A DNA stretch of 64,000 nt from Chitinimonas arctica (GTDB lineage Bacteria; Pseudomonadota; Gammaproteobacteria; Burkholderiales; Chitinimonadaceae): assembly GCF_007431345.1 (NCBI RefSeq), contig NZ_CP041730.1, positions 4,650,001 through 4,714,000 on the forward strand, in the 5' to 3' direction. Numbering within the stretch: the stretch's first letter is position 1; each line of letters starts with the position of its first letter. Under the pieces are notes generated by a model that saw only the letters and a list, made by a program, of their open reading frames with translations, was not told the origin of the DNA and ran no database searches. Below, piece by piece: positions 17,484 through 27,054 of the stretch. Position numbers and translations under genes: made by a program.

Positions 17484-18038
17484 ATGCTCAATCGCCGTCA
17501 ACTGCTCAAGACGGGGCTGGCCGGTGCTGCCTTGCTGGCATTCGCCCGGCTGGCCTATGGCCCGGTCGTGCCGGATCGTTTGTACGGCGTACCCGAGCAG
17601 GCCAGCTTCAAGGTGCTGGATGCCGAGGGACGCACCGCCTTGGCCGCCATTGCCCGCGTCATGCTCAAAGGCGCGCTGCCGCATGACGAAGCCGAGTTCG
17701 AGACGGCGCTCTACCAAGCCGTGCGCGGCTGCGACAGCGCTATCGCGGGCCTGCCCGGCTCGGTGCAGACCGAGGTCAAGGAGCTGCTGACCCTGTTGAA
17801 TGGCCGCCTGACCCGGCGCTGGCTGGTGGGCGTGGGTCCCGCCTGGGAGCAGGCTAGCGACGAGGAGGTGAGCCATTTTCTCAATCGCTGGCGCTTTTCC
17901 TCGCTCTCGCTGCTGCGCAGTGGCTACCAGGCGCTGCACCAGATCGTGTTTGCCGCCTGGTACGGCAATCCGCAAGCCTGGGTGGGGATTGCCTACGACG
18001 GCCCGCCGGAATTCATGAAAGGTTACTGGAATGCCTAG
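17484..18038 (+). CDS. TAT-signal small subunit for GMC dehydrogenase
   Basis: 184-residue exported protein. The start at 17484 follows AGAGAGG and gives a twin-arginine signal (MLNRRQLLKTGLAGAALLAF). The mature part resembles gluconate 2-dehydrogenase subunit 3-type hitchhiker proteins (FKVLDAEGRTALAAIARVML). Such subunits carry their flavoprotein partner through the TAT pathway. It overlaps the downstream GMC gene by 8 bp, supporting a complex. Confidence 0.85.
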   Translation: MLNRRQLLKTGLAGAALLAFARLAYGPVVPDRLYGVPEQASFKVLDAEGRTALAAIARVMLKGALPHDEAEFETALYQAVRGCDSAIAGLPGSVQTEVKELLTLLNGRLTRRWLVGVGPAWEQASDEEVSHFLNRWRFSSLSLLRSGYQALHQIVFAAWYGNPQAWVGIAYDGPPEFMKGYWNA

Positions 18039-19650
18039 AGATGTAATCGCCGATGGCCTGGCTTCCGGTAAGTGGATGGTGCATGACGCTTCGGCCCTGG
18101 CGGCCGACAAGGTAGTGGAAGCCGATGTGGTGATCGTCGGTAGTGGCGCAGGCGGCGGCGTGGCGGCCGATATCCTCAGCCAGTCCGGCTTGAAGGTCGT
18201 GCTGCTGGAGGAGGGCGGCTTACATTACGCCTCGCGCGATTTCAAACTGCTGGAATCTCAGGCCTATCCGATGCTCTATCAGGAGTCCGCCGGCCGCCAG
18301 ACCCGCGACAAAGGCATCACGATCCTGCAAGGGCGTACCGTCGGTGGTTCGACCACGGTCAATTGGACTTCCAGCTTTCGCACCCCGCCCACCACGCTGG
18401 CTTTCTGGCAGCGCCACCTGGGCCTGGAAGGCATGACGGTAGAGGCCATGAGCCCCTGGTTCGGCAAGGCCGAAAGGCGCATGAATGTGAGCGACTGGCA
18501 GGTCGAGCCGAATATGAACAACAAGGCGCTGATGACGGGCGCCGACCGCACCGGCATCCATTGGGCAAAAATACGCCGCAATGTGAAAGGCTGCCTGAAT
18601 CTGGGCTACTGCGGCATGGGTTGTCCGTCGAATGCCAAGCAGTCCATGCTGGTCACCACCATTCCTGCCGCACTGGATCGCGGCGCGGTGCTCTATACCC
18701 ACGCCCGCGCCGAGCGGGTGCTGATGGATGGCGAGCAGGCGGTCGGCGTGGAGTGCCTGGCGATGGATGACGCCGGGCTATATCCAAATGGATTCCGCCT
18801 GACCGTGCGGGCCAAGACGGTCGTATTGGCCGGTGGCGCCATCAATACCCCGGCACTGATGCTGCGATCCAGGCTGCCCGATCCGCAGGGATTGATCGGC
18901 AAGCGGACCTTTCTGCATCCGGTCAATATCTCCGGCGCCATCATGCCCTACAAGGTGGAGGGCTGGAGTGGCGCGCCGCAAAGCATCTATTCCGACCACC
19001 ATCTCGATACCCACCCGGTCGATGGTCCCATGGGCTACAAGCTGGAGGTTCCGCCGCTGCATCCGGTATTGACGGCGATCACCATGAGCGGCTTCGGCGA
19101 GAAGCATCGCCAGGTCATGGCGAACTTCGACCGCCTGCAGGTGGTATTGGCGCTGATGCGAGATGGTTTTCACGAAGCGAGCCAGGGCGGTACGGTCGGC
19201 TTGAAGGCGGATGGCACCCCCTTGCTCGACTATCCCATCAGCGACTATGTCTGGCAGGGTATGCGGCATTCCTTCCTGACCATGGCGGAGTTGCAATTCG
19301 CCGCCGGCGCTACCCGCGTCATGCCCATCCACGAAGATGTCGGGGCTGATGGTTACGCCAGCTGGGCCGAAGCCAAGGCGGGCATCCTGTCGCTTCCCAT
19401 GGAAGTGCTGCGCACCAAGGTGGTGTCCGCCCATGTGATGGGCGGCGCGGCCATGGCGGCCCGGGCGGAAGACGGGGTGGTGAACGAATACGGCCGCCAC
19501 CATCAACTTGAGGGTTTGTACGTGATGGACGGATCGGTGTTTCCCACCTCGATCGGCGCCAATCCGCAGCTATCGGTCTATGCCTTCGCCGCCCGCAATG
19601 CCAGCAAGCTCGCGCAGACGCTCACCGGTCGGGATGTGGCTTGGCCGTGA
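18031..19650 (+). CDS. GMC-family FAD oxidoreductase
   Basis: 539-residue glucose-methanol-choline oxidoreductase that oxidises an alcohol with FAD. The dinucleotide-binding motif VVIVGSGAGGGVAADIL lies at about residues 34-50, followed by LLEEGG; ILQGRTVGGSTTVNWTSSFR and the C-terminal FPTSIGANPQLSVYAFA match the family, and HVMGGAAMA is near the active site. It has no signal peptide of its own and probably exports with the preceding TAT protein. Electrons would pass to a quinone or cytochrome not encoded here. Confidence 0.92.
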   Translation: MPRDVIADGLASGKWMVHDASALAADKVVEADVVIVGSGAGGGVAADILSQSGLKVVLLEEGGLHYASRDFKLLESQAYPMLYQESAGRQTRDKGITILQGRTVGGSTTVNWTSSFRTPPTTLAFWQRHLGLEGMTVEAMSPWFGKAERRMNVSDWQVEPNMNNKALMTGADRTGIHWAKIRRNVKGCLNLGYCGMGCPSNAKQSMLVTTIPAALDRGAVLYTHARAERVLMDGEQAVGVECLAMDDAGLYPNGFRLTVRAKTVVLAGGAINTPALMLRSRLPDPQGLIGKRTFLHPVNISGAIMPYKVEGWSGAPQSIYSDHHLDTHPVDGPMGYKLEVPPLHPVLTAITMSGFGEKHRQVMANFDRLQVVLALMRDGFHEASQGGTVGLKADGTPLLDYPISDYVWQGMRHSFLTMAELQFAAGATRVMPIHEDVGADGYASWAEAKAGILSLPMEVLRTKVVSAHVMGGAAMAARAEDGVVNEYGRHHQLEGLYVMDGSVFPTSIGANPQLSVYAFAARNASKLAQTLTGRDVAWP

Positions 19651-19685
19651 TTCCCAGGTTGGGGCGTGCTGATTAAATGCGCTAT

Positions 19686-19802
19686 CGAGCGTTAGCGAGG
19701 CTCCCTCGCGGCGGCGAGGGCGAGGGCGGGGGAGTTGGGCTATATCAAGCGAGGGGGCGGTTGACATGTCACGGACCGTTAACGCCCGGCTTTGCCGGGT
19801 GG
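19686..19802. repeat. Intergenic repeat R1 (about 115 bp)
   Basis: Copy of an intergenic element also present at 49896-50006. Shared blocks are AGCGAGGCTCCCTCGCGGCG (followed by GCGAGGG) at the left end and CCCGGCTTTGCCGGGT at the right, joined by CCGTTAAC. Both ends form hairpins. Here it lies between convergent genes, so it could serve as a bidirectional terminator, but the conserved middle suggests a mobile or REP-like unit. Confidence 0.75.
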
Positions 19803-19842
19803 TGAGCCACGGCTTGAGTGCGCGCAATGTTTCAGTGCATCC

Positions 19843-20472
19843 CTAATAGCGCGCTGCGATTTCTTCGAACACCGCCATGAATGACGGCTGCACGTAAGGC
19901 CTGAACAGGGCCAGCACCTGGCGGGCGCCTTGCTTGCCGGTTTCTTCGCTGATAGGCCGGTGCGGATGGATGGTCTGCTGGAAGGCGAACCAGAACTTGA
20001 CCACCATCCAGGTATTGGTGGCGAGCGGGATGATGTCGGTGGGGCGCACATCGATGAAACCGATGGCGGCGAACTCGCCGAAAGCCTTGGCCAGGATGGG
20101 CGTCAGCTCGTTCTTGACGTAGCCGTGGTAGTCGTCCTGCAACTGCGGGCTGCGGCTCAGCAGGCCGGGCAGGTCATAGAACATGAAGCGGTACTGCCAC
20201 ATTGCCGCGAAGGCCGCGTCCAGGTAGCGGGCCAGGTCTTCCGGTTCCAGCACGCGATGTTCCGGTACCTGCAGGTGCTCGCGCATGTATTCCAGATACA
20301 GCCGGAAAATCTGATAGACGATCTCTTCCTTGTTGCGGAAGTGATAGTACAGATTGCCTGGGCTGATGCCGAGGTGGGCCGCGATGTGATTGGTCGTGAT
20401 CGGACGCTCGCCGTGCTCATTGAAGAGCGCGAGGCTTTCCTGGACGATACGATCATATGTCTTCATCTGCAT
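19843..20472 (-). CDS. TetR-family transcriptional regulator
   Basis: 209-residue TetR-type repressor. The N-terminal HTH (about residues 8-50) shows ITTNHIAAHLGISPGNLYYH followed by FRNKEEIV; the C-terminal half is an all-helical ligand domain. Starts at 20472 or 20466 (MKTYDRIVQ) are both possible; no SD decides. It converges on the GMC operon and might regulate it, but it faces the other way and its target is not shown by the sequence. Confidence 0.92.
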   Translation of the reverse strand: MQMKTYDRIVQESLALFNEHGERPITTNHIAAHLGISPGNLYYHFRNKEEIVYQIFRLYLEYMREHLQVPEHRVLEPEDLARYLDAAFAAMWQYRFMFYDLPGLLSRSPQLQDDYHGYVKNELTPILAKAFGEFAAIGFIDVRPTDIIPLATNTWMVVKFWFAFQQTIHPHRPISEETGKQGARQVLALFRPYVQPSFMAVFEEIAARY

Positions 20473-20601
20473 GGGCTTGTAGCGTAAGGATGACGTAAGT
20501 TTACCTCAGTTCGAGTATTTACTCTAAAACGAACTGATTAGGGAAAACGGCAGGGTGAAGAAGAGGTGCCGCGAACGGGCGGATAAAACAAGAGAAGGGG
20601 A

Positions 20602-20720
20602 GGTGGCGAGCCCGACCCCCGGCACTTGCCTGCATCGTTGTGGCTGCTTCCTTCCGGACCTGACCAGGTTCACGACTCGGCAATGCGGGGAGACCCGCCA
20701 TTGAGACAACATTCGCCACC
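20602..20720 (-). ncRNA. ffs: 4.5S / SRP RNA
   Basis: Signal recognition particle RNA. The minus strand holds the universal SRP core ACCTGGTCAGGTCCGGAAGG followed by AAGCAGCC, and the ends pair (GGTGGCGA with TCGCCACC). Length of about 115 nt fits the small bacterial type that binds Ffh. Ends are set by the outer helix and may differ by a few bases from the mature RNA. Confidence 0.95.
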
Positions 20721-20799
20721 AGCGCGACGAACGGCGCATTCTAGCACCGCGTTCCGTATCCGTCGAATCAAAAACAAGCGCTTTGCCCCTGGTACGGGA

Positions 20800-21815
20800 T
20801 TAAACGGCCGTCAACTCGCCGCGCAGGCTGACCGGCAGAAGGTCTTCCGGCCCCAGCACGCCCGGCTTGAGCGACAGCAGGAAGTAAAGCTTGGCCAGTG
20901 CGGCCTCGGGTGTCATGTCCCAGCCCGACACGAGGCCGGCGCGTGCCAGGGCAGAACCGGCGGCGTAGCTTTCCATCGCCACCTTGCCGGACATGCATTG
21001 GGTGATATTGACCAGCACGGTGCCGCGCTCGCTGGCCTGCCGAAGCGCTGCAAGCAGGGCTGCGTCGGCATCCGGCGCATTGCCGGCGCCATAGCTTTCC
21101 AAAACCAGGCCGGCCGGGCCGTCCGCCAACATCCGCTCGATCAGGCGCACGCTGAAACCCGGATAGAGCTTGAGCCCCGCAACGGTCAGCTCGGCGTTGA
21201 TACGGTGCATCCTGAAGGGCGCGCCAGGGCGGGGCAGGCAGAGCGCCGGGTTGAATTCATGGTGGCCCTGTACCCGGCCGAGAATGGGATAATTGGGGGA
21301 GCCGAATGCACCCATCTCCGCGCCCCATAATTTACGGGAACGATTTCCCCGTAGCAGGAGTCGATTGAAGGCTACGCAAACTTCGTGCAGATTGCTCTCG
21401 CAGGCCCAGTGGAAGGCATCCAGCAAGTTCTGTTCGGCATCGTTGGGATGCTCGCACAGCGGCACCATGGAACCGGTCACGATCACCGGCTTGGCCAGGT
21501 TCTCCAGCATGAAGCTGAGGGCCGAGGCGGTGTAGGCCAGCGTATCGGAGCCATGGATCACCACGAAGCCATCGTAGTCCGCATAGTTCGCGGCGATATC
21601 TTCCACCATTGCATTCCAGTGTGAGGGATGCAGATTGGACGAATCGATCAGCGGCGCATATTCCTTCAGCGTGTAGCGGGGAAGTTCGGCGTGCGGTCGG
21701 CGATGCGTGCCAATTCGGCCGGCAGGAATCCCGCCACCGGACGGTAACCGGCGGCGCTGGCCTGCATGCCGATGGTGCCGCCGGCGTAAATGACGAAGAG
21801 GCGCTTCTGGGGCAT
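20800..21815 (-). pseudogene. ansA: L-asparaginase type I with a 1-base frameshift
   Basis: Cytoplasmic type I asparaginase (Asn to Asp plus ammonia) read in two frames. From ATG 21815 the frame gives MPQKRLFVIYAGGTIGMQAS with the catalytic Thr loop, then stops after about 49 codons. The rest (YTLKEYAPLIDSSNLHPSHW, HGSDTLAYTASALSFMLEN, CMSGKVAMESYAAGSALA, end LRGELTAV) is in another frame. Adding one C to the CCCC run (minus strand) at 21678-21681 restores a full-length AnsA of about 338 residues. It is either a recent frameshift mutation or a homopolymer sequencing error. Confidence 0.85.
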
Positions 21816-21926
21816 GTCGTGATCTATTCAGGTAATATCCGCGCTTCGATTTCAACGCTTTTTTAAAAGGCCGGCAAGGGCCGCGACGGCAGGAACTTTA
21901 CCGCGCTCTCTTGTCCGCATCCAGCT

Positions 21927-22376
21927 ATGTCTATTGTTGATAACCGCAAAGCCTTCCACGATTACTTCATCGAGGAAAAATACGAAGCCGGCCTGGTATT
22001 GGAAGGCTGGGAGGTCAAGGCCATCCGTGCCGGCAAGGTGCAGATCAAGGAGGGCTACGTGGTGCTGCGCAACGGCGCCTTCTGGTTGATCGGCGCGCAT
22101 ATCTCGCCGCTCACCAGTGCGTCTACCCACGTGGTGCCCGATCCTACCCGCAGCCGTAAGCTGCTGCTGAACCAGGCCGAGATCAATAAGTTGATCGGCA
22201 AGGTGGAACGTTCCGGCTATACCTTGACCCCGCTGGATATGCATTACAAGGCTGGCCGGGTCAAACTGCAGATCGGCCTGGCCAAGGGTAAGAAACTGCA
22301 TGATAAGCGCAACAGCGAGCGCGACAAGGATGCCCAGCGCGAAGTGCAGCGGGCGATGAAGGTGCATCGAGGCTAG
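21927..22376 (+). CDS. smpB: SmpB, tmRNA-binding protein
   Basis: 149-residue SmpB, which carries tmRNA to stalled ribosomes for trans-translation. Conserved motifs are seen: AFHDYFIEEKYEAGLVLEGW, EVKAIRAGKVQIKEGYVVL, and the basic C-terminal tail GLAKGKKLHDKR. ssrA itself is not in the window. It diverges from the asparaginase gene. Confidence 0.97.
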   Translation: MSIVDNRKAFHDYFIEEKYEAGLVLEGWEVKAIRAGKVQIKEGYVVLRNGAFWLIGAHISPLTSASTHVVPDPTRSRKLLLNQAEINKLIGKVERSGYTLTPLDMHYKAGRVKLQIGLAKGKKLHDKRNSERDKDAQREVQRAMKVHRG

Positions 22377-22514
22377 CGCGTCTCCGGCGCGCGGGCATTT
22401 TTACTATAACGCTCCCATGAATCCAGCCCGCCGCGCCATCACTTCCCACGCCTTCCCCCTTGCATGGATATGGGCGGCGTCCCTGTGGGCCAGGGGCTGC
22501 CGGGCGGGAGGCGC

Positions 22515-23690
22515 ATGAGCTATCCCGATATCTCCACCCTGATCCTGGCCGAGTCGCTGATGCTATTGCAGTTGGCGGCCTTGGTCTTCGTCACCGGCAT
22601 ACGCGTGCAAGGGGTGATGCAAGGGCCGCGTGCCTGGTCGATCGGCCTGTTGGCCTATGCCTTGGCCGAATTCAGCTTCACCATCGTGTTGAAAGGTTCG
22701 CCGCAGGCGGCGTTCCTGCCCGACCTGCTGGCCACCATCGGTTGCGGCGCCTTTATCATTGGCTTGGACGATTTTGCCGACCGGCCACGGCGCTGGCCGC
22801 TGATCATGACCATGCTGGGCGTTCATGTAGTGAGCCTTTACGCCTTCAGCGTCCTTTGGCCCAGCTATCACGCCCGCCTGATGGTGTTTTCCGCCATGCA
22901 GGTAATTTTCTGCGCCGCCGTGCTGATCTCCCTGACCATGCGCGTGCAACCGCAGCGCCGCCTGGGACTGTCGCTATTCCGTAGCCTGGCCTATGGCTGG
23001 AGCGTGATCAATATGCTGCGCATGGCGCTGGCCTTGGTCTTTCCGCTGGAAGGCAGCGAGCTGCACCATCTGCGCGAATTGATCTTCTATGTCTTGGTAC
23101 TGTTCTTCGGGATATGGCTGGCTTTGGGCTGTCTCTTGCTGATTCACGAGCGCATCGCTTCCGATCTCCTGTACGCAACCAAGATGGATCTGCTGACCAA
23201 CTGCCTGAATCGGCGCGGCTTTACCGAGGCCTTGCAGTTGGAAAAGCGGCGCTTGGTACGCAGTTGGATGCCCACCTCCATCCTGGCCATCGAGATCGAC
23301 CTGTTTGCCGAACTGGTGGACAAGCACGGCCAGGAAAGTGCCGACGAGGCGCTGATGCAGTTCGCCAAGGTGGTGAGGGAGGAATTGCGCGATGTGGACG
23401 GCTTCGCGCGCATGGGCGGTGAATCGTTTGCCGTGCTGCTGCTGGATGCCGACCGGGCCGGCGCGCACAAGGTCGCGGAGCGGCTACGCCGGCGGGTGGA
23501 GGATCTGGTGCTCTATACCGCCAGCGGCCCGCTATGGTTCACCGTCAGCATCGGCGTAGCCGGATTGCCGCCGGTGACCTTCGAGCTGGAAAACACCCTG
23601 GAAGAGGCGCAGCAGGCGCTGATTGCGGCCAAGCAAGCCGGTTGCAATGTGGTCGCCCTGGCGGAGGGCCGGTTACCGGCAAACGCGTAA
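22515..23690 (+). CDS. Membrane GGDEF protein with degenerate site
   Basis: 391 residues from ATG 22515 (GGGAGG upstream; an earlier in-frame ATG at 22464 is less convincing). The N-terminal half (about 1-215) holds 6-7 membrane helices. The C-terminal GGDEF domain begins DLLTNCLNRRGFTEAL. The signature reads RMGGESFAVLL rather than GG[D/E]EF, so the metal-binding glutamate is replaced by Ser; cyclase activity may be lost and the protein may act as a c-di-GMP or GTP sensor. No EAL domain is present. Confidence 0.88.
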   Translation: MSYPDISTLILAESLMLLQLAALVFVTGIRVQGVMQGPRAWSIGLLAYALAEFSFTIVLKGSPQAAFLPDLLATIGCGAFIIGLDDFADRPRRWPLIMTMLGVHVVSLYAFSVLWPSYHARLMVFSAMQVIFCAAVLISLTMRVQPQRRLGLSLFRSLAYGWSVINMLRMALALVFPLEGSELHHLRELIFYVLVLFFGIWLALGCLLLIHERIASDLLYATKMDLLTNCLNRRGFTEALQLEKRRLVRSWMPTSILAIEIDLFAELVDKHGQESADEALMQFAKVVREELRDVDGFARMGGESFAVLLLDADRAGAHKVAERLRRRVEDLVLYTASGPLWFTVSIGVAGLPPVTFELENTLEEAQQALIAAKQAGCNVVALAEGRLPANA

Positions 23691-23772
23691 GTTCCCCGGG
23701 GGGCTCAGGCGACTTACCGCGAGCGGTCCGGCTCCTGTAAAATCCGGTTTTTGCACGAAAGCCGCCCGCACC

Positions 23773-25350
23773 ATGGACAAGATTCTCATCCTCGACTTCG
23801 GCTCGCAAGTCGCCCAACTTATCGCCCGCCGCGTTCGCGAAGCACATGTTTATTGCGAACTTCACCCCTACGATATGTCGCTGGCCGATATCAAGGCATT
23901 TGCACCGAGCGGCATCATCCTTTCGGGCGGCCCCAATTCGGTATACGAAAGCGACTACCAGGCCGATGCAGGCCTGTTCGAGTTGGGCATCCCGGTGCTG
24001 GGCATCTGCTACGGCATGCAATGGATGGCCCAGGTATTGGGCGGCAAGGTAGAAGCCGGCGCCACCCGTGAATTCGGCTACGCGGAAATCCGCACCCAGG
24101 GCCTTTCGCCCTTGTTCGAAGCGCTGCAGGACCGCAGCAACGAGGCCGGCGACAGCCTGCTGGACGTATGGATGAGCCATGGCGACAAGGTTACCGCCAT
24201 GCCGGCGGGCTTCAAGCTGATCGCCGAAACGGCATCCTGCCCGATCGCCGCCATTGCCGACGTGGACCGTAAGTTCTATGCCGTGCAATTCCACCCGGAA
24301 GTGACCCACACCCGCCGTGGCACCGATATCCTGCATCGCTTTGTGTTGGGTATCGCCGGCGCAAAGCCGAGCTGGACCATGCCCAACTACATCGATGAAG
24401 CGGTCAAGAAGATCCGCGAGCAGGTGGGCGACCAGGAAGTTATCCTCGGCCTATCCGGCGGCGTCGATTCCAGCGTCGCAGCCGCTCTTATCCATCGCGC
24501 CATCGGCGACCAGCTCACCTGCGTTTTCGTGGACCATGGTTTGTTGCGCCTGAACGAAGGCGATATGGTGATGGACATGTTTGCCCGCGGCTTGGGCGTC
24601 AAGGTGATCCGTGTCGATGCGCGTGCCGAGTTCATGGGCCACCTGGTAGGCGTGACCGACCCGGAAGCCAAGCGCAAGATCATCGGCCGCGAGTTCGTCG
24701 AAGTGTTCCAGCGCGAATCGGCCAAGCTGCCCAATGCCAAGTGGCTGGCACAGGGCACCATCTACCCCGATGTGATCGAATCCGCCGGTAGCAAGACCAA
24801 GAAGGCCCACACCATCAAGAGCCACCACAACGTGGGCGGCCTGCCGGAAACCCTCAAACTGAGCTTGCTGGAACCGCTGCGCGAACTGTTCAAGGACGAA
24901 GTGCGCGAGCTGGGCGTAGCGTTGGGCCTGGCTCCCGAGATGGTCTACCGCCATCCTTTCCCCGGCCCCGGCCTGGGCGTGCGTATCCTCGGCGAAGTAA
25001 AGGCCGAATACGCCGAACTGTTGCAGCGCGCCGATGCGATCTTTATCGAAGAGCTGCGCAATACCCGCGACGAAGCCACCGGCAAGACCTGGTATGAACT
25101 GACCAGCCAAGCCTTTGCCGTGTTCCTGCCGGTGAAGTCGGTCGGCGTCATGGGCGACGGCCGCACCTATGAGTGGGTGGTGGCGCTACGTGCCGTGGTG
25201 ACCAGCGACTTTATGACGGCCCACTGGGCCGAGCTGCCTTATTCGCTGCTGGGGCGGACGTCGAACCGCATCATCAATGAAGTACGCGGCATCAATCGGG
25301 TTGTTTACGATGTGTCGGGGAAGCCGCCGGCGACGATTGAGTGGGAGTGA
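23773..25350 (+). CDS. guaA: GMP synthase (glutamine-hydrolysing)
   Basis: 525-residue GuaA, converting XMP plus glutamine and ATP to GMP. The glutaminase domain starts MDKILILDFGSQVAQLIARR, with the nucleophile in GICYGMQWMAQ and VQFHPEVTHT completing the triad. The ATP-pyrophosphatase domain has the P loop LGLSGGVDSSVAAALI, and the dimerisation end reads YDVSGKPPATIEWE. guaB is not adjacent; a strong terminator follows at 25388. Confidence 0.98.
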   Translation: MDKILILDFGSQVAQLIARRVREAHVYCELHPYDMSLADIKAFAPSGIILSGGPNSVYESDYQADAGLFELGIPVLGICYGMQWMAQVLGGKVEAGATREFGYAEIRTQGLSPLFEALQDRSNEAGDSLLDVWMSHGDKVTAMPAGFKLIAETASCPIAAIADVDRKFYAVQFHPEVTHTRRGTDILHRFVLGIAGAKPSWTMPNYIDEAVKKIREQVGDQEVILGLSGGVDSSVAAALIHRAIGDQLTCVFVDHGLLRLNEGDMVMDMFARGLGVKVIRVDARAEFMGHLVGVTDPEAKRKIIGREFVEVFQRESAKLPNAKWLAQGTIYPDVIESAGSKTKKAHTIKSHHNVGGLPETLKLSLLEPLRELFKDEVRELGVALGLAPEMVYRHPFPGPGLGVRILGEVKAEYAELLQRADAIFIEELRNTRDEATGKTWYELTSQAFAVFLPVKSVGVMGDGRTYEWVVALRAVVTSDFMTAHWAELPYSLLGRTSNRIINEVRGINRVVYDVSGKPPATIEWE

Positions 25351-25387
25351 GTCGTCTTAACCTATTGATTTTCTATGGTTGACCCCG

Positions 25388-25425
25388 TGCCATTGATGAT
25401 ATTGACTATCATCAATGGCATTTTT
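25388..25425 (+). terminator. Rho-independent terminator after guaA
   Basis: Perfect 14-bp inverted repeat (TGCCATTGATGATA and its complement) with a 5-base loop, followed by TTTTT, 37 bp past the guaA stop. Confidence 0.9.
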
Positions 25426-25531
25426 CATGGCACACCAAATGCGTGCATGCGTCATCCCTGTCGATGCCATGTCCGCCCAGGCATTCGCGCCATGGCATCG
25501 GTGCTTTCGAACGACACGGCCGCCCGATTCG

Positions 25532-26251
25532 CTACGATTGTTTGACGAAGTCGGTCACAACATCGAAGTCACACTGGACGTGTATCTTTTCCGCGCCGCA
25601 CACCGTCGCATCGAATAGCGGCAGCAGCCGCTCGCCCGCCTTGACGGACAGGAGTGAGCGCGCAATGCCATTGCTGACGCAAGCGTCGCTAGGCGAGGAG
25701 GCCGGCAGCGCCGCTGCGTTGAACGCGAAATGCCCCGCGGCATGGACCCGCTTGAATCCAGGCTGCGGCGCGTCCGAGACAATCATTTTGTCTACTTGAA
25801 CTTTGAGCTTCGCCTCTGGATCGTTCTCGATCGGTGAGAACTGCTGGCTATACGTGCCGCCGTTGTACCCCCTGAGCAAATCGCCTTCCGTGGTCCTGAT
25901 GTTGTAGAACGCCAGCGACATGCCCGGTACCGCCAGTGACGGAAAGTGGTAGGTGCCGGCCCGCATCGGCAAGGGCATCAGGGAGCTTGAAACCTGGTGC
26001 ACCTTGCCCGCACGCTCAACGTTTAGGCTTAGGGCAAAGGCGTTGAGGGTATCGCCTTGGATGCCGAAACCACCGACCTCGACTGCTGGTGCACCGGTGC
26101 CGGAGAGTTTGAGGCCGCCGGCAACACAGCTCATTGTGTTTCCGTCGGTCTGCGCTGCAGGCTTGTCCTTGGACGATGCCGCGGCGATCTGATCGCAGGC
26201 TGTAAGCAGGAGCAAAATGGGCAGGATGGGCAAGATGGCAACGAGCTTCAT
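25532..26251 (-). CDS. Predicted lipoprotein of unknown function
   Basis: 239 residues from ATG 26251. The hydrophobic N-terminus ends in the lipobox LLTAC (Cys19), so an envelope lipoprotein is predicted. The body is rich in beta-prone segments (VEVGGFGIQGDTLNAFALSL, YHFPSLAVPGMSLAFYNI) and carries three Cys toward the C-terminus. No family recognised. It stands alone, downstream-convergent with guaA. Confidence 0.7.
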   Translation of the reverse strand: MKLVAILPILPILLLLTACDQIAAASSKDKPAAQTDGNTMSCVAGGLKLSGTGAPAVEVGGFGIQGDTLNAFALSLNVERAGKVHQVSSSLMPLPMRAGTYHFPSLAVPGMSLAFYNIRTTEGDLLRGYNGGTYSQQFSPIENDPEAKLKVQVDKMIVSDAPQPGFKRVHAAGHFAFNAAALPASSPSDACVSNGIARSLLSVKAGERLLPLFDATVCGAEKIHVQCDFDVVTDFVKQS

Positions 26252-27054
26252 GGCGTCCAATTTTGATAAAAAAGAAATTATGGCACGGTTAGGTTTTGTG
26301 CAAAGGAGGTCAGGGATATGCTTCCATGCAGAAGGTGTGCCGTAGTCTTCCTTGTTCTTCGCTGGGTCCCTTCGGGACGGCCGTTTTTTCGCCTTATTTA
26401 TTTAGTGACTCTGTCCTTCTGCGCGCGCTCGTATACCGGGCAAGCCCCTCCGCTTTATAGACGGCATTTCATGCACCTCCGATACTGCCTCTGGTCCCGT
26501 CCACGGGAAAGGTCGCTATCGATAACACCCCGAAAACCCCGGTGCGCAGGTTTTTTGCATTGTGACACTCAGGGTCGCCCGTTCTGGTCGGCTCTCTGCT
26601 TATGTGGAAGATCGCAGTGGGTTGATGATCCCGACGCCTTCGAAAGCCTTCTGGTTATCGGTGGCGATCACGCACGCATTTGCCTCCACGATCGTGGCGA
26701 TGATTGTAGTCCTGCGCACTGCGCGGGCGGCCGCGTGCCTTCCCATTCATCGTCTTGTCCAAACCATCCGGTGTTCTCTGCGGCCTTCGTCTTGGGACTG
26801 GGTCAGGTCTAGTTTGGCACCTGCAAGTGGAGAGCGCCCAGGCGCTGCGAGAATACCCCCTTTTCCGGGGCGGCTCACCGGCTACCGACCTGGATGACAG
26901 CGGCGTGTAATTTGGATGCCTCGGGCATGTCCTCTGCAAGTCGCCGAGCGATCGAAATAGCTACACAATCTACTTAAATGTCAGAAGACAAAAGCGAACA
27001 AATTTGCTTAGTTGACCACTCGGCCATGAAGGGACGCCAACTACACAAGCCTAG

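Noticed and set aside
26337..26395. Possible third copy of the putative small RNA (AGTCTTCC ... GGACGGCCGTTTTTT)
   Set aside because: Only the first bases and T run agree; the stem and the GATAAT box are not conserved.
26318..26812. 164-codon frame behind a near-perfect Shine-Dalgarno
   Set aside because: Composition (many Cys, Arg, Pro, Ser) and lack of any motif suggest a chance frame in a decayed region.
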